34,748 nucleotides of DNA, from NCBI GenBank assembly GCA_002431305.1, contig DJEG01000055.1, positions 16,042-50,789 on the forward strand. The letters are read 5' to 3'. Shown here in pieces: positions 23,036 through 32,356 of the stretch (its first letter is position 1; each line of letters opens with the position of its first letter). A program made the position numbers and the translations under genes. The notes under the pieces were generated by a model, which did not search any database, was not told where the DNA came from, and worked only from the letters and a program-made list of their open reading frames with translations. The stretch is from Ruminococcaceae bacterium UBA5904 (lineage in GTDB: Bacteria; Bacillota; Clostridia; Oscillospirales; Acutalibacteraceae).

Positions 23036-24160
23036 TCACCTGCTTTTCTTTGTTTTAGTCGGGATATCCGAGGGGTTGAACGCTTTTTCTATATCGTATG
23101 AAGCCTTGCCGTCGGTTGAGGCGGTAAGTGTGTTTTTCTTCGCTTCTGCGGTCTTTTCGCGGAACTTTTCATCCTGTTTTTCAACGTCGGACTGCGTTTT
23201 AAATCCCGAATTGTGCCACGCCGTGAGCATGGTATCCATGTATTTGAAATTAAGTTTTCCCGTTTTTTCAATCATTCGCTCGTATGCGAAAAATATCATC
23301 TGAGCGCTGTATTCGTATGAATTCGACCATTTAAGCAGGTATTCGCGCTGTCTGGACGTAGGTTTCGGATTGTCAAGACCCATCATGACTTTAAGCTCGT
23401 TCCACAGTGAATTTACACCCTCGAGTGCTGCTATCCGCTTCGCGGCTTTTTCGAATGTGTCGATGTCGTTTTCCGCCCAGTCCTCGCCTATTTTTTCTAT
23501 GTAACGAACGCTTTTCTTTCCGATTGACTGCGCGTACTCGCACAGCATGACTACAACCTCGGGGGGCAGTCCCTCGTGGTCGGTCAGGTAGAGAAGACTC
23601 GACTGCGTGTCGTAGCCGAGAGTTCTGCCGAAAATGCGCTCAACCTCGAAAAACATACCGCGTATGTCACGGCTTTCGGTAATTCTCGCGGCAATCTGCT
23701 CGTGCGTCGGTCTGACGGCGGGGGGCATGACGTGCTCGGGCTGTGCAGGCGCTTTATCGGAAAACGCGGAACCGGGATTTTTGTTTTCTTCGCTTTTAAC
23801 GGTCGGTTCGGAGGTCGTCTCCGGATTTTTTAAAAATGAAGTTTGTCCCGACTCTTCAAGCGTTAAAATGGGGGAGAGTGTATTTTCTGTTTGTTTTATT
23901 CCGGCTTCGGGAATTGCGGACGGTTCGCCTATGCTTATAATCCCTGACTCTATCCAGTACTGAAGCGCGTCGGAAATGTCCGCGCACGGTATGCCAAGCG
24001 CGGACGAAACGTCTTGAATTTCGGGTTTATCCGCACTGTGGCGGAAAATCCACAGCAGGACTTTGAGCTGAACCGCGCCTGCAAGGCGTATATGCTTATC
24101 CGCAACCGACGACGGCAGTACAAAAACCGAGTCGTACGCGGACGGATTAATTGTTATCAT
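23036..24160 (-). CDS. DnaD-domain primosome protein
   Basis: The 374-residue protein has an N-terminal winged-helix-like region (about 25-75), a low-complexity linker (about 85-145), and two DnaD_2-type segments: FEVERIFGRTLGYDTQSSLL near 160, and the block around YLLKWSNSYEYSAQMIFFAYERMIEKTGKL near 280. The C-terminal tail is charged. In Bacillota DnaD/DnaB proteins help remodel DNA and recruit the helicase-loader complex. CGGAG precedes the ATG. The C-terminal YxxxI/WxxxG-type helical block supports the assignment; which primosome orthologue it is remains uncertain. Confidence 0.85.
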   Translation of the reverse strand: MITINPSAYDSVFVLPSSVADKHIRLAGAVQLKVLLWIFRHSADKPEIQDVSSALGIPCADISDALQYWIESGIISIGEPSAIPEAGIKQTENTLSPILTLEESGQTSFLKNPETTSEPTVKSEENKNPGSAFSDKAPAQPEHVMPPAVRPTHEQIAARITESRDIRGMFFEVERIFGRTLGYDTQSSLLYLTDHEGLPPEVVVMLCEYAQSIGKKSVRYIEKIGEDWAENDIDTFEKAAKRIAALEGVNSLWNELKVMMGLDNPKPTSRQREYLLKWSNSYEYSAQMIFFAYERMIEKTGKLNFKYMDTMLTAWHNSGFKTQSDVEKQDEKFREKTAEAKKNTLTASTDGKASYDIEKAFNPSDIPTKTKKSR

Positions 24161-24175
24161 GTATAAAAACTCCGA

Positions 24176-24619
24176 TTACTTTTTTCCCGTGGAGCCGAAT
24201 CCGCCGGTGCCTCTGTCGGTTTCATCAAGTTCGCCGACAACCTGTATTTCGGGGAGAATAACGGGGGCGATTACGAGCTGCGCGATTCTGTCTCCGGGTT
24301 CGACGGTATAGGGGACGTCAAACTGATTGACGAGTCCGCAGATAATCTCACCGCGGTAGTCGGAGTCGATAACTCCGACGCAGTTTGCGGGCGCAACGCC
24401 GTGTTTTATCGCAATTCCGCTTCTTGCATAAACAAAAGCCGCGTAATCGGGGCTTTCGAGTTCAATTGCGATTCCCGTATGAATTTTTTTGCACTCGTGC
24501 GGATTTATGGTAATATTTTCGCTTTCCGCTGAATAGAGATCCATGCCCGCGCTTCCGCTCGTTGCGCGGGAAGGGATGCGGGCGTTATCGTTTAATTTTT
24601 TAATTTTAAGCGTAGGCAT
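24176..24619 (-). CDS. dut: dUTP diphosphatase
   Basis: This 147-residue trimeric dUTPase converts dUTP to dUMP and pyrophosphate. All five motifs are present: AGMDLYSA (I), ARSGIAIKHG (II), GVIDSDYRGEI (III), GDRIAQLVI (IV) and RGTGGFGSTG (V). Its ribosome site GGAG lies in the end of zapA and the gap is 5 nt. Position in an operon with tmk and replication genes fits nucleotide supply. Confidence 0.97.
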   Translation of the reverse strand: MPTLKIKKLNDNARIPSRATSGSAGMDLYSAESENITINPHECKKIHTGIAIELESPDYAAFVYARSGIAIKHGVAPANCVGVIDSDYRGEIICGLVNQFDVPYTVEPGDRIAQLVIAPVILPEIQVVGELDETDRGTGGFGSTGKK

Positions 24620-24624
24620 ATTGT

Positions 24625-24981
24625 TTATTCTCCGTGTTTCTGTTCTTCATCTTCGGGCAGTTTTTTGCTCTTTTTAAGCTTCATATTTTCGCGTTTGAGC
24701 GTGTCTCTCTGCGTTTTCGCTTTTGCCGCGTCCTCAAGGCTTTCCTTTAAACGCTCTCTGAGTTCTTCGCACTCCTTCTGCGCTTTGTGGAAAGAATCTG
24801 CGTATTCAAGGCTTAAAAGCACAGTCGCCTGCGCGTCCGTTATAAAACGCGAACGAGCCGTTATTTCGCCTAAACGGGAGTCTATTTCCGAGGCGAGAAA
24901 TTCGGCGTACTGAGGTTCGTTATCCGTAATTACGATATAATTTACTCCGCCGATAGTGAGTTTTACTTTATTTTTGTCCAT
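24625..24981 (-). CDS. zapA: Cell division protein ZapA
   Basis: The 118-residue protein has the ZapA N-terminal globular part (VKLTIGGVNYIVITDNEPQYAEFLASEIDSRLGEI within 6-40), followed by a long coiled coil rich in Glu, Lys and Arg (60-118). ZapA binds FtsZ and stabilises the Z ring. AAGGAG lies nine nucleotides before the ATG. It is the first gene of the operon, expressed from a promoter about 45 nt upstream. Confidence 0.9.
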   Translation of the reverse strand: MDKNKVKLTIGGVNYIVITDNEPQYAEFLASEIDSRLGEITARSRFITDAQATVLLSLEYADSFHKAQKECEELRERLKESLEDAAKAKTQRDTLKRENMKLKKSKKLPEDEEQKHGE

Positions 24982-25018
24982 AGACGTTTTCTCCTTAACT
25001 GTTACGCTGCTGAAATAT

Positions 25019-25047
25019 ATTATACAGTTTTAAACAAAAATAATCAA
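25019..25047 (-). promoter_or_regulatory. Promoter of the zapA-tmk operon
   Basis: On the minus strand TTGATT (25047-25042) and a perfect TATAAT (25024-25019) are separated by 17 nt. It is divergent from the cinA promoter. Confidence 0.75.
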
Positions 25048-25067
25048 TATATATTTTATTTTTCTAC

Positions 25068-25096
25068 TTGTAATAAACGTGCGGGTCTGCTATACT
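25068..25096 (+). promoter_or_regulatory. Promoter of the cinA-sortase gene run
   Basis: TTGTAA (25068-25073) and TATACT (25091-25096) are separated by 17 nt and lie 41 nt before the cinA start. Confidence 0.7.
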
Positions 25097-25136
25097 TATA
25101 ATTAATTATAGATATTATTTAAAAGAGGCGAGAACC

Positions 25137-25622
25137 GTGACGAGTGCTCAGAAAATTGTCGAAGAGCTCAAAAAGAGATCGATGACCGTTTCGTTCGCCG
25201 AGTCGTGCACGGGCGGACTTCTTGCAAAAATGATAACCGACGTGAGCGGTTCTTCATCAGTATTCGAATGCGGTATCGTCTCATATTCGAACAGAATCAA
25301 GCACGATATACTTCACGTAAAAAGCGAAACGCTTGAAAAGTACACAGCTGTCAGCGAACAGACCGTTATTGAAATGGCTCAGGGAGTAAAGAGGCTTTCG
25401 TCCTCTGATATCGCAGCCGCAGTCAGCGGAATAGCGGGTCCCGAATCCGACGGCTCCGGCATGCCCGTAGGACTTATATGGATATGCGTTATCGCAGACG
25501 GAAAAACCGTTACAAAAAAACTTACGAACTCGTTTGAAACGAACGTAAGAGAGCAAAACAGACTTTCTGCCGCCGAGGCGGTATTCGATACTATATTATC
25601 AATTTTCGGAAGTGAATCATAA
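25137..25622 (+). CDS. pncC: Stand-alone CinA C-terminal (nicotinamide-nucleotide amidase) protein
   Basis: The 161-residue protein equals the CinA C-terminal domain, which deamidates nicotinamide mononucleotide to recycle NAD. Motifs include FAESCTGGLLAKMITDVSGSS near 19-39, CGIVSYSN near 44, and AAAVSGIAGPESDGSGMPVGLIW near 92. The start codon is GTG, with GAGGCGA upstream. The N-terminal MoCF-like domain of full CinA is absent here; a possible decayed relative is encoded at 28869-29984. The stop overlaps the next ATG by one base. Confidence 0.9.
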   Translation: MTSAQKIVEELKKRSMTVSFAESCTGGLLAKMITDVSGSSSVFECGIVSYSNRIKHDILHVKSETLEKYTAVSEQTVIEMAQGVKRLSSSDIAAAVSGIAGPESDGSGMPVGLIWICVIADGKTVTKKLTNSFETNVREQNRLSAAEAVFDTILSIFGSES

Positions 25623-26833
25623 TGAAAGATATCGATGAAAAAATCAACGCCGAAAACAAAATTTCGGATGAAAATGAGAAAAAAGAGTCCGGAAAGGACG
25701 TTTCCGCCGGTGAAAACGGCGAAGTAAAAAAGGAAGACGAATCAAAGGACATTTCCGACAAAGCCGCGGGACTGCCCGAGATGCTCTATCTCGACCCGAA
25801 TTCTTCAAAGAAAATCAACGCTGACGATATTGCGTCCGACCCTGCGTTTAAAAAGAATTCGGACAGAGCCGAAAAAATAATGAACGACCATAAAGAGAAG
25901 ATGGAAAAGCAGAAAAACACGCTTATATTCTCCATTCTCATGGGCATAAGCGCCGTTATGATTGTGATTTCCGTCGGGCATCTTTTTGTCGCAAGACGCT
26001 CAAGCGAAATTAACATCGAAAAACAAAACGAGGCGAAAATCGTAAGCTATCAGTTTACAAGCGCGTTCGGCGATACCGTCAAGACAAAGCAGGCGGATTA
26101 TCCCGAGGGACTTATGGATAAATTTAAACAGCTTTATGCTCAGAACAACGATTTTTACGGCTGGATTAATATTCCGAATACCAGCATTGACATGCCGACG
26201 TATCAGGGCGAAACGAACGATACGTATTTCAGACACGACAACTACGGTCAGTATTACAGACGAGGAATGGCTTTCGTCGATGAATACTGTAAAGATGACC
26301 TCGGCAGCAAAAATACCGTTATTCACGCTCATAACTACGGCGACGGTCTGCTGTTCGACGATCTTCACAAGTATATGGATCTCGATTTTTATAAGGCGAA
26401 TCCGGTTATTAATTTTTCAACAAGATATAAGGATTATAAATTCAAAGTCATAGGCTGTTTCGTAACGAACGGAAGCAGTACGGGCGACAACGGATATCTT
26501 TTCTATTACGTAGAGCCCAATATGTCCGATCAGTGCCTGCTCGACTTTGTCGACGAGGTTGAACAGAGAAGCTTTATAAAAACCGGCGTTGACGTTCAGG
26601 GTACGGATAAACTTCTGACGCTTTCAACATGTACATATTATTTTGACAGAAACGGAGCGCTTCAGGACGCAAGATGCGCCGTTGTCGCAAGGCTTGTGCG
26701 CGACGGAGAGAGCGAGGCTGTTGATACTTCAAAAGCCGTAAAGAATGAAAATCCCCGTATGCCTCAGCTTTACTACGACGTATTCGGAGGTACGAATCCG
26801 TATAAGAACGCTTCCAAATGGGAGGCATATTGA
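25622..26833 (+). CDS. Class B sortase (first of a tandem pair)
   Basis: This 403-residue membrane transpeptidase has a charged cytoplasmic N-terminus (1-99), one membrane helix (about 100-124) and an extracytoplasmic sortase domain (about 160-360). The catalytic triad is visible: His in VIHAHNYG (about 237), Cys in TLSTCTYYF (about 337) and Arg in VVARLVR (about 357). The TLxTC box and the long insertion before Cys fit class B. A 45-residue tail ending NPYKNASKWEAY follows and is shared with the next sortase. It should cleave a sorting signal and join proteins to the cell wall or to one another; no substrate with an obvious sorting motif lies in the window. Confidence 0.9.
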   Translation: MKDIDEKINAENKISDENEKKESGKDVSAGENGEVKKEDESKDISDKAAGLPEMLYLDPNSSKKINADDIASDPAFKKNSDRAEKIMNDHKEKMEKQKNTLIFSILMGISAVMIVISVGHLFVARRSSEINIEKQNEAKIVSYQFTSAFGDTVKTKQADYPEGLMDKFKQLYAQNNDFYGWINIPNTSIDMPTYQGETNDTYFRHDNYGQYYRRGMAFVDEYCKDDLGSKNTVIHAHNYGDGLLFDDLHKYMDLDFYKANPVINFSTRYKDYKFKVIGCFVTNGSSTGDNGYLFYYVEPNMSDQCLLDFVDEVEQRSFIKTGVDVQGTDKLLTLSTCTYYFDRNGALQDARCAVVARLVRDGESEAVDTSKAVKNENPRMPQLYYDVFGGTNPYKNASKWEAY

Positions 26834-26847
26834 TTTAGGAGAGACAG

Positions 26848-28833
26848 GTGAGAAAAATGCCTCATACGAAAAATGAAAAAGACCCCGTTTCCGAGTCAGG
26901 AACTCAGGATTTTGATTTAGGGGCTCTTACAGATAAATATTCGGTTTCATCCGACGTTGATTTGGCGGGAGTCGAATCGCTTTTCAGAGAGCTTTCGGGC
27001 GGAAATAAAAAAACCGTACAGACTGAAAAGAAAGAGCCTGCTGATGAAAAAAATATAGACGATATCGTAAACGAATTCGAAAAGACAATGCCCAAAGCAG
27101 ACAGACCCAGGCACAGTCCGAAGGTTATTTATTCAGAGGACGGCGGATTTTCGGATGAAAAAAAGCCGGTTGTGCTTAAAAGAAATGCGGAATCCCGCGT
27201 TTCGGCTGTTTCGCAGAAAAAAGAACCCTCTCGTCCCGCCGCGGGAATCCCGATAGGCAGAAAGAAAAACGCGTCAAGCCGTGTGATTTTCTCCGCCGAT
27301 GAAGAAAGTGCGAAGAACGAAGAAAAAAAAGATGATATAAAAATAACCGCAGATACTCCGGTTGATTCAAAACCCGCGGCAGAAGCCGTTGTAATTTCAA
27401 AAAAACACGCGGTTAATAAACACGATACGGATATATCCGGAAAAACAGAAAAAGACGGAGTTAAAAAGAACGGCGGAACTTTCGTCTCAGACAAAAGGAT
27501 CGGGAAAAAAGAATCCGAACGCCGTACGTCGGACAGCGACGATTTCGCAGACGTATTAAACGGCATCGAATCGGAAAACGGCAAGTCTGCTTCTTCCGAC
27601 GATGTTTCATCCGTTAAAAATAAAAAGACGGATAAACCGTCAGATAAGAAAAAATCGGAAAACATAAAAAACGATTCAAATTCAAAGAATGCAGACGACA
27701 ACTCCGCTGATGAATTTTTTGACGATGTTAAGGAGGTTAAGATTGAATCTCTTGACCCGTCGGAAAATAATGTTTTTACGGAGGACGACATGCTTCTCTA
27801 CGAAAAAGAGAGAAGCAAGGCGCTCGGAAAAAAAGACGCCAAGGGGTCGTTCAAGCGTTTTGTCAGAGCCGTTATCCCTCAGAAGGGCGACGCGCCCGGC
27901 GAAATTGTCAGAAAAGTAATACTTATCGTTTCCGCGCTTACGATTCTCGTCTGTGCGGTATGGTTCGGCAATTATTACTTACAGCATTTCAACGAAAAAG
28001 ACGAGCTTAAAAAACTCGGTGTCGAAGTTACGACCGACCCCGACGCGGATCTTGCCGCACAGTGGGCGAAAATCAAAGCGGAATTCCCCGATGTTGATTT
28101 CCCCGACGGAATGAATATCAAATATGCCAGAGCATACGCCGTAAATCAGGATATGGTCGGCAAACTCAAAATTCCCGGCACGGCTATAGATATCCCGATA
28201 GTTCAGTGCAAGGACGATACGAACGACTATCAGTATTATCTCAAACATTCGTTCCAGAAAAAGGACAGCAAATACGGTACGCCGTTCATGAGCGCAGAGT
28301 GCGACCCGTTTAATTTGGGAGATACTACAGTCATTCACGGACATAACATGTATGATAATCTCATGTTCGCGGATCTTGAAAAATATTATAAGATAGACGG
28401 ATATAAGGAATCTCCGACAATCCAGTACAATACGCTGTTCAAGGATTACGAGTGGAAGATATTCGCTGTAATCATAACAAACGGTTCGGCTTCGGGCGAT
28501 AACGGATATGTTTTCGATTTCACCGTGCCGAGTTTCGGAAGCAAGCAGAACAAAGCCGACTTTATAAACGGACTGCTTGAGAGAAGCTTATACAACATTG
28601 ATGTTGACGTAAACGCCGATGATAAACTTCTCGTTCTCAATACATGCTGTTACGTATTCAACGGCGCGCATCTCGGAGTTGCCGCGAGAATGGTCAGACC
28701 CGGAGAGAGTGCCTCAGTTGACGTTTCAAAGGCGACGGTGAACGAGGACGCGAGATATCCTCAGGCATGGTATGATGCAAAGAATCTGCCGAACCCGTAC
28801 AAAGACGCGTACAGATGGCATCAGACGGGCTGA
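26848..28833 (+). CDS. Class B sortase with ~350-residue cytoplasmic charged region
   Basis: The 661-residue protein has an N-terminal Lys/Asp/Ser/Glu-rich, probably disordered region (1-350), one membrane helix (about 355-378) and a sortase B domain with His in VIHGHNMYD (about 499), Cys in LNTCCYVF (about 600) and Arg in VAARMVRPGE (about 614). A C-terminal tail (NPYKDAYRW) is shared with the first sortase, so the pair arose by duplication. The start is ambiguous: GTG at 26848 has AGGAGAG at good spacing, while an ATG three codons later is possible. The cytoplasmic extension is far longer than in typical sortases. Confidence 0.87.
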   Translation: MRKMPHTKNEKDPVSESGTQDFDLGALTDKYSVSSDVDLAGVESLFRELSGGNKKTVQTEKKEPADEKNIDDIVNEFEKTMPKADRPRHSPKVIYSEDGGFSDEKKPVVLKRNAESRVSAVSQKKEPSRPAAGIPIGRKKNASSRVIFSADEESAKNEEKKDDIKITADTPVDSKPAAEAVVISKKHAVNKHDTDISGKTEKDGVKKNGGTFVSDKRIGKKESERRTSDSDDFADVLNGIESENGKSASSDDVSSVKNKKTDKPSDKKKSENIKNDSNSKNADDNSADEFFDDVKEVKIESLDPSENNVFTEDDMLLYEKERSKALGKKDAKGSFKRFVRAVIPQKGDAPGEIVRKVILIVSALTILVCAVWFGNYYLQHFNEKDELKKLGVEVTTDPDADLAAQWAKIKAEFPDVDFPDGMNIKYARAYAVNQDMVGKLKIPGTAIDIPIVQCKDDTNDYQYYLKHSFQKKDSKYGTPFMSAECDPFNLGDTTVIHGHNMYDNLMFADLEKYYKIDGYKESPTIQYNTLFKDYEWKIFAVIITNGSASGDNGYVFDFTVPSFGSKQNKADFINGLLERSLYNIDVDVNADDKLLVLNTCCYVFNGAHLGVAARMVRPGESASVDVSKATVNEDARYPQAWYDAKNLPNPYKDAYRWHQTG

Positions 28834-28868
28834 TAACCGCTTCGTTTTATCAAGGAGAAAGATTAGCA

Positions 28869-29984
28869 ATGAAAATAGATATAGTTTCTTTTTCGGATAC
28901 GGGACTTGAAAGTTATCCCGACATCACGTCGGTGCTACTTAATTCCCTTATGACCGTTTCGGGGGAGAGCATAGCGATTCCGAAGTCTTATAAGAGCGTA
29001 AAAGAGGGACTTCCCGCCATCGCTTCTGCGCTCAAGGAGTGTGATGCACTTTTTATCCTTACATCTCTTGACAAGTATCACGAGACAAAGCGCGGCATCT
29101 GCCAGGCGTTTCATTTCAAAGTCGAGAACAACGCCGATATCCGCATGAGACTTTCGACACAGCCTGACGCCGATCTGCTCGACGTTCATTCTCTTATGCC
29201 CGTAGGCGCGCTTGCATTGCCTTTAAGCGACGGAATGTTCTCATCATTCGTAATCAGGTCTAAAAAGCAGAGCATTTTCTTCATGCCGATATGCCGTGAC
29301 AGAACGTTCCTTGTCATGAAAATCCACGTTTTTCCGTATCTTGAGCAGTTTTATAACTGCAAATGCACGAGCTTTTCGGATTTTGAAACCGATTATGCCG
29401 GAGTGGTTTTCAAAAATGCCGCTGCGGACAGCGATATTAAAATTGCAATTGCCAACACGGGCGTTTTAAAATATGTTAAAAAACATAAAATCTGCGATGA
29501 TATAATCTGCCGGTATACAGACTCTGTTCCGTATGTTCACGAAAACGATATACGCGATTTTTCCGACTATACGAGGATGAAGGCGGAGGGTGCCGCGGAA
29601 TTTCTTGAATATCCGTTCGGCGCGGCTCTCGTTGAGGACAACGACAGCGTAAGCGGGGACTACAGAGTATACATCGCAGTTGTCAATGAGACTGAATCCG
29701 CCGTAAAATGCGTTTCGTCTCTCCCGGATGAAACTTACGACGACTTTATACATACCGTTATGTGTGAGTTTTTGATAATGATGTCGCAGATGATTTCGAC
29801 TTCGGACTCAAGACGCGCCTATCCCGATATTGAATACGCCGGCGATGAGGAAGACCCTGAACTCCGCTCGGTGATAAAGGGATGGAAGCCGTATCTTTAC
29901 GCTCTGCTTGTTGCTGCGGCGTGCGGACTTACATACTATGCGGCTAAACTTGCCGAGAGCGGTACGTTTTTCTTCGGGCTGTGA
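28869..29984 (+). CDS. Unrecognised C-terminally anchored protein (possible decayed CinA-N/MoCF-like domain)
   Basis: I do not recognise this 371-residue protein with confidence. The ATG at 28869 has AAGGAGA upstream; an earlier in-frame start at 28815 overlaps the sortase gene without a ribosome site. Residues 1-155 loosely follow the layout of a MoCF/CinA N-terminal domain: VSFSDTG at the start, an AIASALKECDALFILTS segment (49-66), then MPVGALALPLSDG (110-122) and IFFMPICRDRTFLVM (136-150), placed like the CinA N..GxAPG and LPGxPxEM blocks. The glycine-rich active-site loops are lost. A C-terminal membrane helix (about 346-366) with a short tail is present. It probably acts on the inside of the membrane with the sortase group; function unknown. 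Confidence 0.6.
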   Translation: MKIDIVSFSDTGLESYPDITSVLLNSLMTVSGESIAIPKSYKSVKEGLPAIASALKECDALFILTSLDKYHETKRGICQAFHFKVENNADIRMRLSTQPDADLLDVHSLMPVGALALPLSDGMFSSFVIRSKKQSIFFMPICRDRTFLVMKIHVFPYLEQFYNCKCTSFSDFETDYAGVVFKNAAADSDIKIAIANTGVLKYVKKHKICDDIICRYTDSVPYVHENDIRDFSDYTRMKAEGAAEFLEYPFGAALVEDNDSVSGDYRVYIAVVNETESAVKCVSSLPDETYDDFIHTVMCEFLIMMSQMISTSDSRRAYPDIEYAGDEEDPELRSVIKGWKPYLYALLVAAACGLTYYAAKLAESGTFFFGL

Positions 29985-29990
29985 TTTCTT

Positions 29991-31295
29991 ATGTTCAGAT
30001 TAAAAAACAGAATTGCGGTTTTTGTAATTACGGCGATTATAAGTTTCTGTGCCGTGACAATGGATTTGCACGAGGATATTTTCTGTATAAGGGGAGATCC
30101 CGATTCTGATTTCAGCGTGACTTCCGACGACGTTTCTCTGATATTAAAATATACCGCAAGGCTTGACAGACCGTCATCCCTGACTGTTAAAAAGGCGGCG
30201 GATGTAAACGACGACGGAAAAATTACGACAAAAGACGCGATGTATGCAAATTTTGCGTCGCTCGGGCTAATCTCGTTAAGCGACCCCGACTCGCTCGAAT
30301 CGTACGGCATTACGCTTGTAAAGGAAACCGTAACGCCGGAATCGGGCAAGGACGGCATTGGCTCGGATCAGGTTCAGCTCGTTACCGACGCGTCGGTAGG
30401 CGAGACCGGAGCAAAATATGCAGATAATCAAAAAATCTATCTCTATCCCGATTTAAGTTCGCTTCTTAGTATAAGAGACACATTTATAATCGTAACATAC
30501 GGTTACGGTCACTGTCTCGGAATGAGTCAGTACGGTGCGGTCGGGATGGCGCGGGACGGATTTAATTATATTCAGATATTACAGCATTACTATTACAACG
30601 TTCAGATAGCGTACGAACAGCCGAGAGCCACCGTTTCACTGAAAGGAACGCAGGTTGACACTGTCGAAATGCTGTCGAGAATCGTTCAGCAGGAGATTGC
30701 GGGACTTACCCGCAGAGGAAATTCTCTTGACGCAAACGCGCTGAAAGCTCAGGCTGTCGCCGCGTATACAAACATGAAATATTCGGGTTACAGGGTGCAG
30801 GGATGTACGTACGTTTCATCATTTTCACGCTGCACGGACGATGTTATAAACGCGGTGAAGGAAGTTGTCGGTCAGTTTATAATGTATGACGGCGCTCCGA
30901 TTTACGCGTACTACGGTGCGATGTCGGCGGGCATTACCGCCACGAATCAAGCAGTATGGGGAACCTCCGGTCAGCCGTATATCGCAAACGTGCCGTCATA
31001 CTGGGACTGCAATTATTCATCCTACGTCGGGGTTAAAACGGTAACTCCGGCTCAGATGAAAAATTACATAACTGCCTACGACGGCTCGATAATACTGTCA
31101 GACAACCCTGCCGAATGGCTGAGAATTTTAGCCCATGACGACGCGGTAAACGAGACGACGGGCTATGTTTATTCAATGCAGGTCGGCGACAGAATAATCG
31201 AATCGGGCGCGGGAATGGTGTTCAGGGACAAAATAATGGACTACTCAATAAAGTCCCCGTGCTTCAATATAATTTACAATGGTCAATTTTATTAA
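29991..31295 (+). CDS. Dockerin-SpoIID protein with permuted SpoIID motifs
   Basis: The 434-residue exported protein has a signal peptide (about 1-25) and a dockerin-like pair (about 35-90, [19 protein letters not shown] and [18 protein letters not shown]). A SpoIID/LytB-like peptidoglycan lytic domain follows. Motifs are [13 protein letters not shown] (171-183) with LQHYY (197-201), IVQQEIAG (231-238, candidate catalytic Glu about 235), [12 protein letters not shown] (247-258), YYGAMSAG (307-314) and AVWG (321-324). In classical SpoIID the GHGVGMSQYGA block is C-terminal; here it precedes the [10 protein letters not shown] block, so the domain looks circularly permuted. A ribosome site is not strong. 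It follows the previous gene by 6 nt. Confidence 0.85.
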   Translation: MFRLKNRIAVFVITAIISFCAVTMDLHEDIFCIRGDPDSDFSVTSDDVSLILKYTARLDRPSSLTVKKAADVNDDGKITTKDAMYANFASLGLISLSDPDSLESYGITLVKETVTPESGKDGIGSDQVQLVTDASVGETGAKYADNQKIYLYPDLSSLLSIRDTFIIVTYGYGHCLGMSQYGAVGMARDGFNYIQILQHYYYNVQIAYEQPRATVSLKGTQVDTVEMLSRIVQQEIAGLTRRGNSLDANALKAQAVAAYTNMKYSGYRVQGCTYVSSFSRCTDDVINAVKEVVGQFIMYDGAPIYAYYGAMSAGITATNQAVWGTSGQPYIANVPSYWDCNYSSYVGVKTVTPAQMKNYITAYDGSIILSDNPAEWLRILAHDDAVNETTGYVYSMQVGDRIIESGAGMVFRDKIMDYSIKSPCFNIIYNGQFY

Positions 31296-31311
31296 AGGAA
31301 GATGGTATAAA

Positions 31312-32328
31312 ATGTCAATTCTTATCACAGGAGGAGCCGGATTCATAGGCTCACATACATGCGTTGAGTTTCTTAAAGCGGGATACGATATCGTCGTACT
31401 CGACAACTATTCCAACAGCAGTCCCAAAGCTCTCGACAGAGTGTCGGAGATTACGGGCAAAAAGTTCCCGTTCTATGACTGCGATATAAGAGACAGAGCG
31501 GGACTTGATAAAATATTCGAAAAAGAGAATATCGAGGCGGTTATTCACTTCGCGGGTCTTAAAGCCGTCGGAGAGAGCTGCAGAAAGCCTCTTGAATATT
31601 ATGAAAATAATATAGGCGGAACCGTAAACCTTCTCGAGTGCATGAGAGACCACGGATGCAAAAAAATTGTGTTCAGTTCGTCGGCAACCGTTTACGGCAG
31701 TGAAAACAAGTGTCCGTTTAAAGAGGATATGAAGGTCGGCGGTACGACAAATCCCTACGGCACGACGAAGCTTTACATAGAAACGATATTAAAGGATCTC
31801 TATACATCCGATAACGAGTGGAGCGTTGTTCTTTTAAGATACTTCAACCCCATCGGTGCGCACGAGAGCGGTAAAATAGGCGAGGCGCCCAACGGTATTC
31901 CCAATAACCTTATGCCCTATATTTCGCAGGTTGCGATAGGCAAGAGAGACCATTTGAGCGTATTCGGCAACAACTATCCCACGCCCGACGGAACGGGAGT
32001 CAGAGACTATATTCATGTAGTTGATCTTGCTATAGGACATCTGAAGGCTGTCCCCGTTCTCTTTAAGCAGACGGGCGTTGAGGTTTTCAACCTCGGTACG
32101 GGCAAGGGCGTAAGCGTTCTCGAGCTTGTACACGCTTTTGAAAAGGCAACGGGCGTTAAAATTCCCTATGAAATCGTAGACCCGAGACCCGGCGATATCG
32201 CTTACTGCTATGCCGACGCTTCAAAGGCTCTGAACGTACTCGGATGGAAAGCCGAGCGCGATATTTACAAAATGTGCGAGGATACGTGGCGCTGGCAGAA
32301 AAACAATCCCAACGGCTATGATGACTGA
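31312..32328 (+). CDS. galE: UDP-glucose 4-epimerase
   Basis: The 338-residue SDR-family enzyme interconverts UDP-glucose and UDP-galactose with bound NAD. It shows GGAGFIG (7-13), the catalytic SSSATVYG segment (Ser about 124) and the NPYGTTK motif (Tyr 149, Lys 153). The C-terminal [14 protein letters not shown] and [12 protein letters not shown] blocks are typical. I chose the ATG at 31312 with AGGAAG upstream rather than an earlier start 33 nt upstream. It may supply sugars for cell-surface glycans near the dockerin and sortase genes. Confidence 0.96.
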   Translation: MSILITGGAGFIGSHTCVEFLKAGYDIVVLDNYSNSSPKALDRVSEITGKKFPFYDCDIRDRAGLDKIFEKENIEAVIHFAGLKAVGESCRKPLEYYENNIGGTVNLLECMRDHGCKKIVFSSSATVYGSENKCPFKEDMKVGGTTNPYGTTKLYIETILKDLYTSDNEWSVVLLRYFNPIGAHESGKIGEAPNGIPNNLMPYISQVAIGKRDHLSVFGNNYPTPDGTGVRDYIHVVDLAIGHLKAVPVLFKQTGVEVFNLGTGKGVSVLELVHAFEKATGVKIPYEIVDPRPGDIAYCYADASKALNVLGWKAERDIYKMCEDTWRWQKNNPNGYDD

Positions 32329-32356
32329 TCCCGCCGAAAAAAGGCGCTGAGCTTAA

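Noticed and set aside
27129..27791. 220-codon minus-strand Ser/Phe-rich frame in the second sortase gene
   Set aside because: It is antisense to the Lys/Asp/Ser-rich cytoplasmic region and has no coding features of its own.
29991..31295. Genuine sporulation protein SpoIID
   Set aside because: A dockerin module, altered motif order and surface-gene neighbours differ from spoIID, which normally lies near other sporulation genes.
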